Positions 1 through 8,207 of a DNA stretch of 23,643 nucleotides are shown here, in pieces. The DNA lies in NCBI GenBank assembly GCA_035528995.1, contig DATKXO010000198.1:1-23643 (forward strand), given 5' to 3'. The stretch comes from DATKXO01 sp035528995 (GTDB lineage: Bacteria > Planctomycetota > Phycisphaerae > UBA1845). Positions within the stretch are counted from its first letter, which is position 1; every line of letters begins with the position of its first letter. Below the pieces are notes generated by a model. It saw only the letters and a program-made list of their open reading frames with translations. It did not search any database and was not told the origin of the DNA. Position numbers and translations under genes: made by a program.

Positions 1-2
1 CC

Positions 3-1178
3 GCCGCCGAAACGGCGGAGGCCCGTTTGCCCCCGGCGAACGGGCAAGCGAACCGCCCCGGATACCCCTCCCGATGGGGGCGGTTCGCCGGCCGCGTGGA
101 CCAGGTGTTGCTCGACGAGCCGGGTGCCTGCTTCCCCGACCCCAGCGACGTGGCCGTGACGCCCGACGGCCGCCTCGCCCTTGTCACCAGCGCCAGCTCG
201 GACCGCGTGGCCGTGGTGGACGTGGCGAAGCTCCTCGCCATCCTCGAGGCCGCCACGGACTCCGACCGCCAGCACGTCCTCCCCAACCACCTGGGCAAGG
301 CCACGGAGTTTGTGACCAAGCACATCCCCACCGGCATCAGCCCGCGCGGCATCGTCGTCACGCCCGACGGGAAGGAAGCCTTCGTGGCCAATGCGCTCGA
401 CGACTCGCTCACCGTCATCAATCTCGCGACCCTCGAGCCGTGCGCCCAGATCGATCTCGGCGGGCCGAAGGAGACCACGCGCGCCCGCCTCGGCGAGCGC
501 CTCTTCCACAGCGCCCGCAAGACCTTTCACCGCCAGTTCTCGTGCCACTCCTGTCACCCCGATGGCCACGTGGACGGCTTGACCTACGACATCGAGCCCG
601 ACGGCATCGGCTGCGACCCCGTGGACAACCGCACCCTGCGCGGCATCCTCGACACCGCGCCCTTCAAGTGGACGGGCAAGAACCCCAGCCTGCCCCGTCA
701 GTGCGGCGCCCGCCTCGCCGTGTTCTTCACCCGCATCCAGCCCTTCACTCCCGACGAGGTGGCGGCCCTCGAGGAATACATCTGCACCATCCCTCGCCCG
801 CCCAACCGCCATCGCCCGCTGGGCGCCGAGCTCACCCCTGCCCAGCGCCGCGGCAAGGTCCTGTTCGAGCGCACCCGCACCAATGACGGGCGCCTTATCC
901 CCAAGGACCAGCGCTGCGTCACCTGCCACTTCCCGCCCCTCTACACCGACCGTCGGAGCCACGACGTGGGAACCGCCATGCGCCTCGACCGCTCGGGCCT
1001 CCTCGACACGCCGCACCTCACCAACATCTACGACTCGGCCCCCTACCTGCACAACGGCATCGCCGAGACGCTCGAGGAGATCTGGACGCGGTTCAATCCC
1101 TACGACCTGCACGGCGTGACCAACGACATGACCAAGGATCAGTTGAACGACCTCATGGAGTATGTCAAGACGCTCTGA
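3..1178 (+). CDS. YVTN beta-propeller / diheme cytochrome c peroxidase-like protein (5' partial)
   Basis: The reading frame is open from the first bases, so the window cuts off the N-terminus; the TTG at 27 is only the first start-like codon inside it. Two YVTN-type propeller blades are visible near 141-225 and 345-440 (both with VTPDG and a following V-DV or VINL strand). They are followed by two c-type heme sites: CHSCH at 543-557 and CVTCH at 915-929. The segment PHLTNIYDSAPYLHNG after the second heme is typical of the cytochrome c peroxidase/MauG fold. Known family role: periplasmic electron transfer or oxidation with two covalent hemes; the substrate cannot be told here. The gene is followed after 21 bp by the propeller lipoprotein and is probably the first visible gene of a four-gene operon. 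Family call is sure; peroxidase activity is uncertain. Confidence 0.85.
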   Translation, partial: AAETAEARLPPANGQANRPGYPSRWGRFAGRVDQVLLDEPGACFPDPSDVAVTPDGRLALVTSASSDRVAVVDVAKLLAILEAATDSDRQHVLPNHLGKATEFVTKHIPTGISPRGIVVTPDGKEAFVANALDDSLTVINLATLEPCAQIDLGGPKETTRARLGERLFHSARKTFHRQFSCHSCHPDGHVDGLTYDIEPDGIGCDPVDNRTLRGILDTAPFKWTGKNPSLPRQCGARLAVFFTRIQPFTPDEVAALEEYICTIPRPPNRHRPLGAELTPAQRRGKVLFERTRTNDGRLIPKDQRCVTCHFPPLYTDRRSHDVGTAMRLDRSGLLDTPHLTNIYDSAPYLHNGIAETLEEIWTRFNPYDLHGVTNDMTKDQLNDLMEYVKTL

Positions 1179-1199
1179 CCCCGGTGGAGAGGCCGAGCC

Positions 1200-2420
1200 A
1201 TGTGCCCGTTCGGAAGCCGACTCGTGATTGTGGCCCTGATCCTGGGCGGACTCCTCGCCTGCGCGATCCCAGCACCGGCCGAAGACGATCTCGCAACGAC
1301 GCCGAGCCCGTCCGCCGAACCAATCGGCATGCCCTACATCTACACCGAGTGGGAGCAGTTCACCACGAAGGACGGCCTGCCCAACGACCACATCTTTGCC
1401 GTCAAGGTGGACGGCGACCGCGTGTGGATCGGCACCGAGAACGGCCTGGCCTGCCTGGACAAGAAGACCCGCAAGATCCGCTCCTGGGGCGAGGATGACG
1501 GCCTGCCCTGGCGCGTGGTCGCGGCCATCGACGTGCAGCCCAAGACCGGCGACGTGTGGCTCGGCCTGTTCGGCGGAGGAATGGCCAGATTCAGTGGCGG
1601 CCTGGGCCGCTTCAGTGGCGGGCGGTTCGATCACTGGCACCAGCTCAACAGCGGACTGGTCAACGACGTGGTCTACGGCGTAGCCGTCGAGCACGACAAC
1701 ATCTGGGCCGCCACCACCGCCGGCGCCAGCCGCTACAACACCGTCACCGGCGAGTGGTCCATCTTCACCGAGAAGAACGCCCCCATGGAGGAGATCTGGA
1801 ACTACGGCGTCTGCTACGCCGACGGGCTGGTATACTTGGGCGTCTGGGGCAGCGGGGTCCTGGAATACAATGTCGAACGCGGCACCTGGAAGGACTACCT
1901 CGACCCCGACGGCGAGATGGAGATAGACCTCTACCGCGACGACGGGATCGTCCACGTGATCACCACCGGTGTCAGTTACGTCGACAAGGTGCTCTGGGCC
2001 ACGACCTACTTCGGCGCCTCACGCTACGACGGCCGGCACTGGCGCGGGTACCTGGCCCATGACTGCGGCCTGCCCAGCGACTTCAACAACGCCGTCAAGG
2101 GCCGCACCGCCAACGAAGCCTGGTTCGGTACGGACAAAGGCCTGGGCGTCTTGGCGGATTTCGAGACCGACACCTGGGTCACCTACACCACGGATCACAA
2201 CGCCGGCAAGGGCAAGGCCGTCGTGCAGCGGGGCACCGAGGTCCTGGCCGAGATCGACACGCCGCCCAATGTCCCTCACAACTATGTGTTGTGGGTCGAG
2301 TTCGACGGCGACGATGCCTGGATCGCCACGTCCAAGGGTCTGGGCCACGCCATCGGGCGTGGGTATTACGCCGGCTTGCGCCCGCGGAAGGGTTCCGGTG
2401 TTCGCAAGAACGAGAAGTGA
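1200..2420 (+). CDS. Propeller lipoprotein (two-component-regulator-propeller type, no kinase domain)
   Basis: 406 residues. The N-terminus has a basic start, a hydrophobic stretch and the lipobox LLAC (Cys at residue 21), so it is probably a lipoprotein. The rest is built of repeated blades of the kind found in sensor periplasmic domains: FTTKDGLPNDHIFAVKVDGD, VWIGTENGLACLD, IWAATTAGASRYN, LWATTYFGASRYDG, AWFGTDKGLGVL and AWIATSKGLG. These W-x-G/A-T-x-x-G units are the Reg_prop signature. Histidine kinase, GGDEF and DNA-binding domains are absent; the protein ends right after the propeller. It may be an envelope sensor or binding partner of its neighbours (inference). Start ATG is preceded by a GGTGGAGAGG ribosome site. 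The gene lies 21 bp after the cytochrome and 37 bp before the first binding protein. A short in-frame repeat (RFSGG twice) sits near 1587-1625. Confidence 0.8.
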   Translation: MCPFGSRLVIVALILGGLLACAIPAPAEDDLATTPSPSAEPIGMPYIYTEWEQFTTKDGLPNDHIFAVKVDGDRVWIGTENGLACLDKKTRKIRSWGEDDGLPWRVVAAIDVQPKTGDVWLGLFGGGMARFSGGLGRFSGGRFDHWHQLNSGLVNDVVYGVAVEHDNIWAATTAGASRYNTVTGEWSIFTEKNAPMEEIWNYGVCYADGLVYLGVWGSGVLEYNVERGTWKDYLDPDGEMEIDLYRDDGIVHVITTGVSYVDKVLWATTYFGASRYDGRHWRGYLAHDCGLPSDFNNAVKGRTANEAWFGTDKGLGVLADFETDTWVTYTTDHNAGKGKAVVQRGTEVLAEIDTPPNVPHNYVLWVEFDGDDAWIATSKGLGHAIGRGYYAGLRPRKGSGVRKNEK

Positions 2421-2457
2421 TCTTTCGGCGCACAGCACCGTTCTGGAGGTGAAGGCC

Positions 2458-3960
2458 ATGAATACCGCGCGACTCACAACGGCCATCGTCTTGGCGTTCA
2501 GCGTTTGCCTTGGATTTTCCTGGTACTCGTCGGCGGCCGCGGCCGACGAACCCGCCACCGAGACCGAAACGAACGCCGCACCCGAAACCGATCCGGCCGA
2601 CCGCGCCGACCTCCGGCGCCTTCTCGAGGTCATCGACGTCGGTCCCTACGAAGTGCCCAAGCTGGCTCTCAAGAAGGACCACAACTACGCCTTCTCGTCC
2701 ACCGACGTGGAGCCTTTCCGGCACGTCACGCCCTTCAAGGAGCACTTTCTCGAGCAGATGGAATACACCGGCCCAGGCCGGGCCATCCCCGAGCCCGACC
2801 ACCTCGACACGGTCAAGATCGGCTTCATCGGCCCGATCATGGGCACGGTCTCGGTGGCCACCGGCGGCAAGAGCCACGAGGAGTCGCTGGGCATCCCCAT
2901 GCTCCGCGGTGCACAGTTGGCCATCCAGCAGGCCAACGAACGCGGCGGTTACCTCAAACGCGGCCTGCCCTTCGAGCTGGTCATCTCCAACGACAACGGC
3001 CTGTGGGGCGCCTCGGGCAACGAGATCATAAAGCTGGCCTACAAGGACAAGGTCTGGGCCATCCTCGGCACCATCGACGGGGCCAACAGCCACATCGCCA
3101 TCCGCGTCGCCCTCAAGGCCGAGATCGCCATGATGAACAGCGGCGACACCGATCCAACATTCATCGAGACCAACATCCCCTGGGTCTTCCGCTGCATCGG
3201 CGACGACCGACAGATGGGCTACCTCCTGCTCGACTACCTCTACCGCAAGCAGGGCTACACCCGCATAGGCATCATCCGGGCCTCCAACCGCTACGGGCGC
3301 TTCGGCGTCCGCGAGATCATGGACGGCAGTCGGCGCCTGGGCCACCCGGTCATTCTCGAGATGGCCTACCAGGTCGGCGCCGGCGACTACGCCCTGCAGC
3401 TCCAGCGACTCAAGGACAGCGACGTCCAGGCCATCGTCCACTGGGGCGACGCCGAGGACGGGGCCGCCATCCTCAATCAGATGCGCAAGATGGGCATGCA
3501 GCAGCCCTACTACGGATGCGACCGCCACGTCTGCGATGAGTTCCTGGCGATAGCCGGCCCCAATGCCGAGGGCGTCGTGTGCGCCTATCCCTGGAACCCG
3601 ACCAGGCCCGACGAGGATTGCCAGGCCTTTCGCCGCGAGTACCGCGAGCGATTCGGCGCCGACCCGGAGACCTACGCCGCCCACGCCTACGACGGAACGA
3701 ACATGCTCATCTGGGCCATTCAGACCGCCGGCCTCAACCGGGCCAAGATTCGCGACGTGCTCGCCCACCGGGCCAAGCCCTACAAGGGCGCGACCGGCCC
3801 CATTCCCTTGAGCGCCAGCCTGGACGACCTCGGCGAGGTGTACCTCGCCCGGGTAGAGAACGGCCGCTGGATACTCCGCTCGCGCCGGGACCTCGACATC
3901 CCCCGCGGCACCATCGCCCCCCGCGACCGCGTCAGCCGAAAAACCGCCGCCGCGGAGTAG
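2458..3960 (+). CDS. ABC-type periplasmic substrate-binding protein (branched-chain amino acid/LivK type), copy 1
   Basis: 500 residues. Start ATG 2458 is chosen because GGAGGTG lies just upstream and a clear signal peptide follows (hydrophobic core, then SSAAAADE). The frame is open further upstream, but that part overlaps the previous gene. After a linker rich in E, T and P comes a conserved pre-domain segment with EYTGPGR at residues 102-108, then a type I periplasmic binding fold (Peripla_BP_6): VKIGFIGP, LAIQQANERGG, the hinge region WAILGTIDG, and the C-terminal AGLNRAKIRDV followed by GATGPIPL. Known family role: high-affinity binding of amino acids, amides or other small organics. No LivH, LivM, LivG or LivF homologue is in the window, so it may feed a distant transporter or act as a sensor. 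The next gene is a diverged paralogue. Confidence 0.85.
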   Translation: MNTARLTTAIVLAFSVCLGFSWYSSAAAADEPATETETNAAPETDPADRADLRRLLEVIDVGPYEVPKLALKKDHNYAFSSTDVEPFRHVTPFKEHFLEQMEYTGPGRAIPEPDHLDTVKIGFIGPIMGTVSVATGGKSHEESLGIPMLRGAQLAIQQANERGGYLKRGLPFELVISNDNGLWGASGNEIIKLAYKDKVWAILGTIDGANSHIAIRVALKAEIAMMNSGDTDPTFIETNIPWVFRCIGDDRQMGYLLLDYLYRKQGYTRIGIIRASNRYGRFGVREIMDGSRRLGHPVILEMAYQVGAGDYALQLQRLKDSDVQAIVHWGDAEDGAAILNQMRKMGMQQPYYGCDRHVCDEFLAIAGPNAEGVVCAYPWNPTRPDEDCQAFRREYRERFGADPETYAAHAYDGTNMLIWAIQTAGLNRAKIRDVLAHRAKPYKGATGPIPLSASLDDLGEVYLARVENGRWILRSRRDLDIPRGTIAPRDRVSRKTAAAE

Positions 3961-4024
3961 CCCGGAAACTGGGTCTCGGCGAAAGAGCATGTGCCGCCCT
4001 CACAATCATACGTACCAACTCCCA

Positions 4025-5326
4025 ATGACACGGGTCATGTCTTGCGGCTTTGCTCTGATCGCGGCAGGCACCACGCTGGTAAGCGGCTGCGCTCTGTCTG
4101 GCGACAGGACTGCAAGCACGCAGACGCGTGTCGAACCGCCCCGCTCCCAGGCTCGAGAGCCGTACTTCAACGCACGTTCACACACGGCCGAATACGCCGG
4201 TCCCGGCCGCGACGAGCCACCGCCGCAGAACATCAACGAGGTCAGGATCGGATGGTTCGGACCCGCCGATCTCACGCACCCGACGGCTGGGCAGATGTGG
4301 GCCGCAGCCACCATGGCCGTCGATGAGGCCAACGAAGCCGGCGGCTGCAACGGTCTCCCCTTCCGTCTGGTCCCCGCCTGGTCGGAAAACCCGTGGGGCA
4401 CCGGCATCAGGGACGTCACTCGCCTCGTCTACGATGAAAAGGTGTGGGCCATCGTCGGCGGTCCCAACGGCCCCTCCGCCCATCTCGTCGAGCAGGTAGT
4501 GGCCAAGGCCCGCCTGACGTACATCAGTCCGGTCAGCACCGACAAGACCGCCAACCTCGCCAACGTGCCCTGGATCTTCTCCTGCGCGCCGGGTGACCAC
4601 CTCCTGGCACCCATTCTTGCCGACGCGCTGGTTTCGCAGGCGGCCGGCGCAGGTTTCGCCGTCGTCTCCTGCACCGACCACGACTCGCGCGTACTGACCA
4701 CAGAGCTGTTGAACGCCTGCAACCGACTCGGCGCCTTTCCCATCCTGCACGTCGAGTTCAACCCCGGCGCCGCCGACTTCGACGCACACATCGAACGGCT
4801 GCGCCAGGCGCAACCCGGTGCCGTCGCCCTGATCGCCGGCCCCCGGGACTCCGCCCGGTCTCTGATCGCCATGCGTCGGGCGGGATTAGACATGCCCGTC
4901 CTCGGCGGCCCCGCCATGGGCAGACGGCTCTTCGCCGAAACCGCCGCCGAGTCCGCCGAAGGTGTTTTGTTCCCGTTGATCTGGCACCCGTCGGCCGCCG
5001 GAGATCGGCCGGACGGATTCGCCCGGCGGTTCGAGCGGAGCTTCGGCTTCGCGCCGGATTACACGGCCGCCTGTACCTATGACGCGGTCCGCCTGCTGAT
5101 CGACGCCGTCCACACCGCCGGCCTCAACCGCGCCCGCATCCGTGACGCCGTCCGCGCCCTGTCGCCATGGCCCGGCGTCACCGGTCCCATCAACTGGGAC
5201 CCCACCGGCCAGAACGACCGTCCCGCCGCCCTGGGCATGCTCCGACGAGGACAAGTGGTACCCATGCCGCAGCCGAAGCCGGGCGCAGGGCCAGGCGCTC
5301 AGGTCGCTTCGCCCGCTGCCCGTTGA
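4025..5326 (+). CDS. ABC-type substrate-binding lipoprotein (LivK type), copy 2
   Basis: 433 residues from ATG 4025; the frame also offers ATG 3989. I prefer 4025 because it gives a compact lipoprotein signal with VSGC (Cys at residue 22), although neither start has a strong ribosome site. The Peripla_BP_6 fold reads VRIGWFGP, MAVDEANEAGG, VWAIVGGPNG, then ends with AGLNRARIRDAV and GVTGPINWD. It shares with the upstream gene both the pre-domain motif (EYAGPGR, residues 56-62) and the C-terminal AGLNRA-IRD block, so the two arose by tandem duplication and then diverged. Unlike copy 1 it appears lipid-anchored. The last 25 residues are a Pro/Gly/Ala-rich tail. It is the last gene of the left run; a 205-bp gap follows. 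Confidence 0.82.
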   Translation: MTRVMSCGFALIAAGTTLVSGCALSGDRTASTQTRVEPPRSQAREPYFNARSHTAEYAGPGRDEPPPQNINEVRIGWFGPADLTHPTAGQMWAAATMAVDEANEAGGCNGLPFRLVPAWSENPWGTGIRDVTRLVYDEKVWAIVGGPNGPSAHLVEQVVAKARLTYISPVSTDKTANLANVPWIFSCAPGDHLLAPILADALVSQAAGAGFAVVSCTDHDSRVLTTELLNACNRLGAFPILHVEFNPGAADFDAHIERLRQAQPGAVALIAGPRDSARSLIAMRRAGLDMPVLGGPAMGRRLFAETAAESAEGVLFPLIWHPSAAGDRPDGFARRFERSFGFAPDYTAACTYDAVRLLIDAVHTAGLNRARIRDAVRALSPWPGVTGPINWDPTGQNDRPAALGMLRRGQVVPMPQPKPGAGPGAQVASPAAR

Positions 5327-5531
5327 ACGCACCCGTGAGCGGACTTGCCCGCTTCATCCTGGCCGACTCTGGAATCCAAGTTGGAACGCTCGCAATTCTC
5401 CCCGAAATCCGGTATGGTCCCTCTGTTGCCGGGCACCGGCGTAGTCGCATAAAGCTGCTCTGGAGGGATTCGCGCGATTGCCGTCCCGCTCAGCCTGCAT
5501 AAGCCAGAGGTGGGCACCCTAGGGAGACCAG

Positions 5532-6656
5532 ATGCTGGGTCCACAGACGACTATTCTGATCACCGGCGTCACCGGCCTGATCGGCGGCGAGCTGGTTCGA
5601 CGACTGGTCCGCTGCGGTGTCGGCAAGATCTTCTGTCTGATTCGGCCCACGCCGGAGGCGACGGCCACCGAACGACTGGTCCAACGCCTGCGGCGCAGCG
5701 GAGACCTTGATCTGCTCGAGGGCACCGCGAGCCTCCAGGCCGTCGCCGGTGATGTCACCCTTCCCCGCTTCGGTCTCTCCGTGGGCGACGCCGCCCTGGT
5801 CGCCGATTCGGTCAACATGGTCATTCACTGCGCCTCGGAGCTGTCCTTCATCCGGGACGTGAGTTGCCGACAGACCAACGTCGTCGGAATGCAGAACCTC
5901 ATCGAGCTGGTCCGTGACTACCGGCGGTCTCCGCTGATCGTTCACGTCAGCACGGCCACCATCTGCGGCAGCGTCTCGCATCAGTGCGTGACCGAAGAGG
6001 ACAGCGACGACCCCGACGTCGACCACTTCAACGAGTACACCCGCTCGAAGGCGGCCGCCGAGCGCGTCCTGCGCGAGTCCGGGCTGCCGGCCCTGGTCCT
6101 GCGCCCCTCCATCGTCCTCAGCGCCGAGCTGCCTTCCGAGGATTTCGCCAAGGCCATCCTCTGGTTCCTGCCGCTGCTCAACGAGTTCGACGCCGTGCCC
6201 GTCGATCCCGCCTCCAGGGTGGACGTGGTCCCGGTCTCGTTCGTGGCCGACTCGATGATCCGGCTGCTGCAGGCGCCGACCCGTGCCTACGACTGCTACC
6301 ACGTCTCCGCCGGGCCGGCCGGTGCCCTCCGCTGCGGCGACGTCGGCCGATACCTCGACGAGTTCTACCAAAGAGCCAATCCCATCCTGCCCGTGCCTCC
6401 CGACCAATGGACGCGGCAGATTCACCGCCGGTACGTGGCTACCCGAACCCAGCGCAAGCTCTTCGCCACCCTCAAGCACTACCTGCCCTTCCTCAACATG
6501 GACGTGGTCTACGACAACACTCGCCTGCGCAACGAGTTGGGTGGCGGCCCGCTGGTGATCCCGCCGATTACGGACTATCTGGGCGGCCTGCTCCGCCTGG
6601 TCACGCCCGAACTCAAAGTCGACGGGGCGGTGTCCCTGGAGCGCATCCCGGTCTAG
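5532..6656 (+). CDS. NAD(P)-dependent epimerase/thioester reductase-like protein (extended SDR)
   Basis: 374 residues. The N-terminus carries the Rossmann nucleotide-binding motif TGVTGLIGG (residues 11-19). The catalytic set of extended short-chain dehydrogenases is present: Ser140/Thr141 in HVSTATICG, Tyr169 and Lys173 in EYTRSK. The arrangement (IRP after the second strand, GDVTLPRFGL, VIHCASELSF, N-VG-NLIEL) is that of the NAD-binding-4 or male-sterility subgroup, which reduces acyl thioesters on carrier proteins or CoA to aldehydes, rather than that of sugar epimerases. There is no adenylation or carrier domain, so it is free-standing; the acyl substrate is unknown. Start ATG has AGGGAG five bases upstream. 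It lies 205 bp after the binding proteins and 175 bp before the hydrolase. Family sure, exact reaction unsure. Confidence 0.78.
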   Translation: MLGPQTTILITGVTGLIGGELVRRLVRCGVGKIFCLIRPTPEATATERLVQRLRRSGDLDLLEGTASLQAVAGDVTLPRFGLSVGDAALVADSVNMVIHCASELSFIRDVSCRQTNVVGMQNLIELVRDYRRSPLIVHVSTATICGSVSHQCVTEEDSDDPDVDHFNEYTRSKAAAERVLRESGLPALVLRPSIVLSAELPSEDFAKAILWFLPLLNEFDAVPVDPASRVDVVPVSFVADSMIRLLQAPTRAYDCYHVSAGPAGALRCGDVGRYLDEFYQRANPILPVPPDQWTRQIHRRYVATRTQRKLFATLKHYLPFLNMDVVYDNTRLRNELGGGPLVIPPITDYLGGLLRLVTPELKVDGAVSLERIPV

Positions 6657-6661
6657 AATGA

Positions 6662-6684
6662 CGACGGCGCGGCGCAGGCCGTCG
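6662..6684 (+). terminator. GC-rich hairpin just after the reductase gene
   Basis: CGACGGC (6662-6668) and GCCGTCG (6678-6684) form a perfect 7-bp stem with a 9-base loop, six bases after the stop codon. No T-run follows, so it is only a possible terminator or 3' stabiliser. Confidence 0.35.
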
Positions 6685-6743
6685 CGTCGAACTGTGGCGC
6701 GGTGTCTGGGCCGGGCGGGCTGAAAGCCTGCCGCTCAGCCATG

Positions 6744-6786
6744 GGACCGAGATCGGAATCGCGGCGCGGAGCCGGAATCTCGGTCC
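6744..6786. repeat. 10-bp inverted repeat upstream of the hydrolase gene
   Basis: GGACCGAGAT (6744-6753) and ATCTCGGTCC (6777-6786) are perfect inverted arms separated by 23 bases that contain a second copy of CGGAATC. It sits 46 bp before the hydrolase start. It could be an operator, an attenuator or part of the preceding gene's terminator; no T-run follows. Confidence 0.4.
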
Positions 6787-6831
6787 GGAGTCCCCACAAA
6801 GCCAAGGAACCGTCTCGGGCGAGGACCCTGC

Positions 6832-7602
6832 GTGGACCTTTTCGGTTGGTTGTTGCTCCTGGCGGCCGCGGGCGCGGTGTGGGCCTTCGCGGTCTGGGTC
6901 AACGGGCGCCGAATTCGGGCCTGCGACGGCAGCGGCGACGTCGATGGCGGCATCGTCGTCTTCGTCGAGGCCGTTCGCTGGCTGTTCATCGTCTGGGGTT
7001 TCACGCGGTTCTGCCGAGGGCTGCGCCGCGGCGGGTGCGCCCACCAGGTCCGGCTCTTTCGGTGGTGCGGCTGGGCCGGTGCCCTCCTGGTCCTGCCCGA
7101 CTATCTGCGCCGCGACCGCCTGGCCGGGAAGGCCCGCCGACTCGCCCGCTTCCTCGACGACCTGACCGATCGGCACCCCGGGCGCCCCATCCACCTGGTC
7201 GGCTATTCCACCGGCGTCTTCCTCGTCCTGGAGGCCCTCAAGCGCGTCAATCACCCGAGCCGCATCGGCCAGGTCATCCTGCTGGCCGGTGCCCTTTCCC
7301 CCGACTACGGCACCCATGAGCTGAGCGACCGCGTCGGCCGCCTGCACAACTTCTATTCCTATCGCGACTGCCTGCTCAACGGCCTGGCCCCGCTGCTCTT
7401 CGGCTGCAACGACGGCCGCTGGTCCCTCGCCTGCGGCATGGTCGGCTTCCGCCCGACCGGCGCCCAATCCCGCCCCGACTTCGTCCGCCAATACCCCTGG
7501 TCCGCCTCGGCCATCCGCCTCGGCTACTGGGGCGACCACTTCTCCATCACCGCCCCGGCCTTCGTAGCCGAAAGAATCGCCCCGCTCCTGACCGCCTCCT
7601 GA
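6832..7602 (+). CDS. Membrane-anchored alpha/beta hydrolase
   Basis: 256 residues from a GTG start. The first 20 residues are a hydrophobic segment (LFGWLLLLAAAGAVWAFAVW) with few charges before it, best read as a membrane anchor. The nucleophile elbow GYSTG places Ser126 as catalytic serine. Asp179 in YRDC and His236 in YWGDHFS are the likely partners, in the right order and spacing for the alpha/beta-hydrolase fold. Known role of the fold: hydrolysis of esters or thioesters; the substrate is not evident. Its position after a thioester-reductase-like gene suggests acyl or lipid chemistry, but the 175-bp gap with inverted repeats argues against a tight operon. The ribosome site is weak, so the exact start is uncertain. 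Confidence 0.7.
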   Translation: MDLFGWLLLLAAAGAVWAFAVWVNGRRIRACDGSGDVDGGIVVFVEAVRWLFIVWGFTRFCRGLRRGGCAHQVRLFRWCGWAGALLVLPDYLRRDRLAGKARRLARFLDDLTDRHPGRPIHLVGYSTGVFLVLEALKRVNHPSRIGQVILLAGALSPDYGTHELSDRVGRLHNFYSYRDCLLNGLAPLLFGCNDGRWSLACGMVGFRPTGAQSRPDFVRQYPWSASAIRLGYWGDHFSITAPAFVAERIAPLLTAS

Positions 7603-7652
7603 TACCAGTTGCAGGATGAGCTTGCCGATCCCCGAGCCGCGGCCCGAACCCG

Positions 7653-7669
7653 TCCCGACGATGTCGGGA
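7653..7669 (+). terminator. Hairpin after the hydrolase gene
   Basis: TCCCGAC and GTCGGGA pair perfectly around the 3-base loop GAT, 50 bp after the hydrolase stop. A compact GC stem in this position suits a terminator, but no T-tract follows. Confidence 0.4.
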
Positions 7670-7770
7670 GGCCGCGCGGCCGACAACGCAACAGAGGCGC
7701 CGACTTGGTGGGGATCGAATCGGCATGAACAGACTGGAAGGGGTATGAGATCCAGCAAGACCCCGCCCAT

Positions 7771-7792
7771 ACCTGCCCGCCTTGAGGCAGGT
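7771..7792. repeat. Inverted repeat ACCTGCC...GGCAGGT
   Basis: Two perfect 7-bp arms (7771-7777 and 7786-7792) flank an 8-base centre. It looks like a small extragenic palindromic element; no function can be read from it. Confidence 0.4.
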
Positions 7793-8150
7793 CGGCGACG
7801 ACCTTCGTTGAGCTGGTTCCTCCGGCGCCCGCTTCTTCTCCCGAATGCACCGTCGAACTGGAGGATCCTCGCGTGAGGAACTCGACCAGCCCGAACTGCC
7901 CTGGGAGCCATAAACCAAACCGGAAGATGATCCATTTCGGTCTTGAGCAGACCGGGATCAGGGGGTATACATGCGCCCATGTTGCCCGTCGACGGTCGGC
8001 CCACGGGCTCCCGGCGTTCCGGGATGACTCCGCGAAATGGGCCAAAAGCGTCTGACCGCCGGTCGGAATAGGCGCAATGGAGGGCCAACATGAGTCGCCA
8101 GGCGACCCCCGCCCCCGGGCCCGCGCCGCCGCCCCTCGCGGAATCAAATT

Positions 8151-8172
8151 TCCTATCAGTCATGCGATAGGA
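8151..8172. promoter_or_regulatory. Palindrome upstream of the methyltransferase, candidate operator
   Basis: TCCTATC (8151-8157) and GATAGGA (8166-8172) are perfect 7-bp arms around 8 bases, 35 bp before the methyltransferase start. Many R-M systems control the methyltransferase through a palindrome near its promoter, bound by a C protein or by the methyltransferase itself. No C gene is visible here, so self-binding would be the simplest model (inference). Confidence 0.4.
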
Positions 8173-8207
8173 TTGAAGGTCGATAAGAGTCGTGAGGTAG
8201 GTCAAGG

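Larger units (their letters stand above)
7603..8207. other. Intergenic region at the left border of the R-M cassette
   Basis: About 600 bp without a convincing gene. It holds three inverted repeats (listed separately at 7653-7669, 7771-7792 and 8151-8172). GC content falls in its right part towards the methyltransferase. Open frames here on both strands have no recognisable domain, no ribosome site and composition typical of shadow frames. I found no direct repeat shared with the right border of the cassette. Confidence 0.5.

Noticed and set aside
1969..2457. Upstream extension of the first binding-protein frame
   Set aside because: It overlaps the propeller gene in another frame; the signal peptide and GGAGGTG site fix the start at 2458.
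2179..3990. 603-residue antisense open frame
   Set aside because: It is the mirror of the propeller lipoprotein and binding-protein genes; composition is V/G/D-rich shadow sequence without domains, while the plus strand has clear families and ribosome sites.
7616..8055. Small plus-strand frames in the 7603-8207 gap
   Set aside because: No start site support, proline-rich random composition, interrupted by palindromes.
6613..8205. 530-residue minus-strand frame spanning hydrolase and intergenic DNA
   Set aside because: It covers the hydrolase in antisense and has no recognisable domain or ribosome site.
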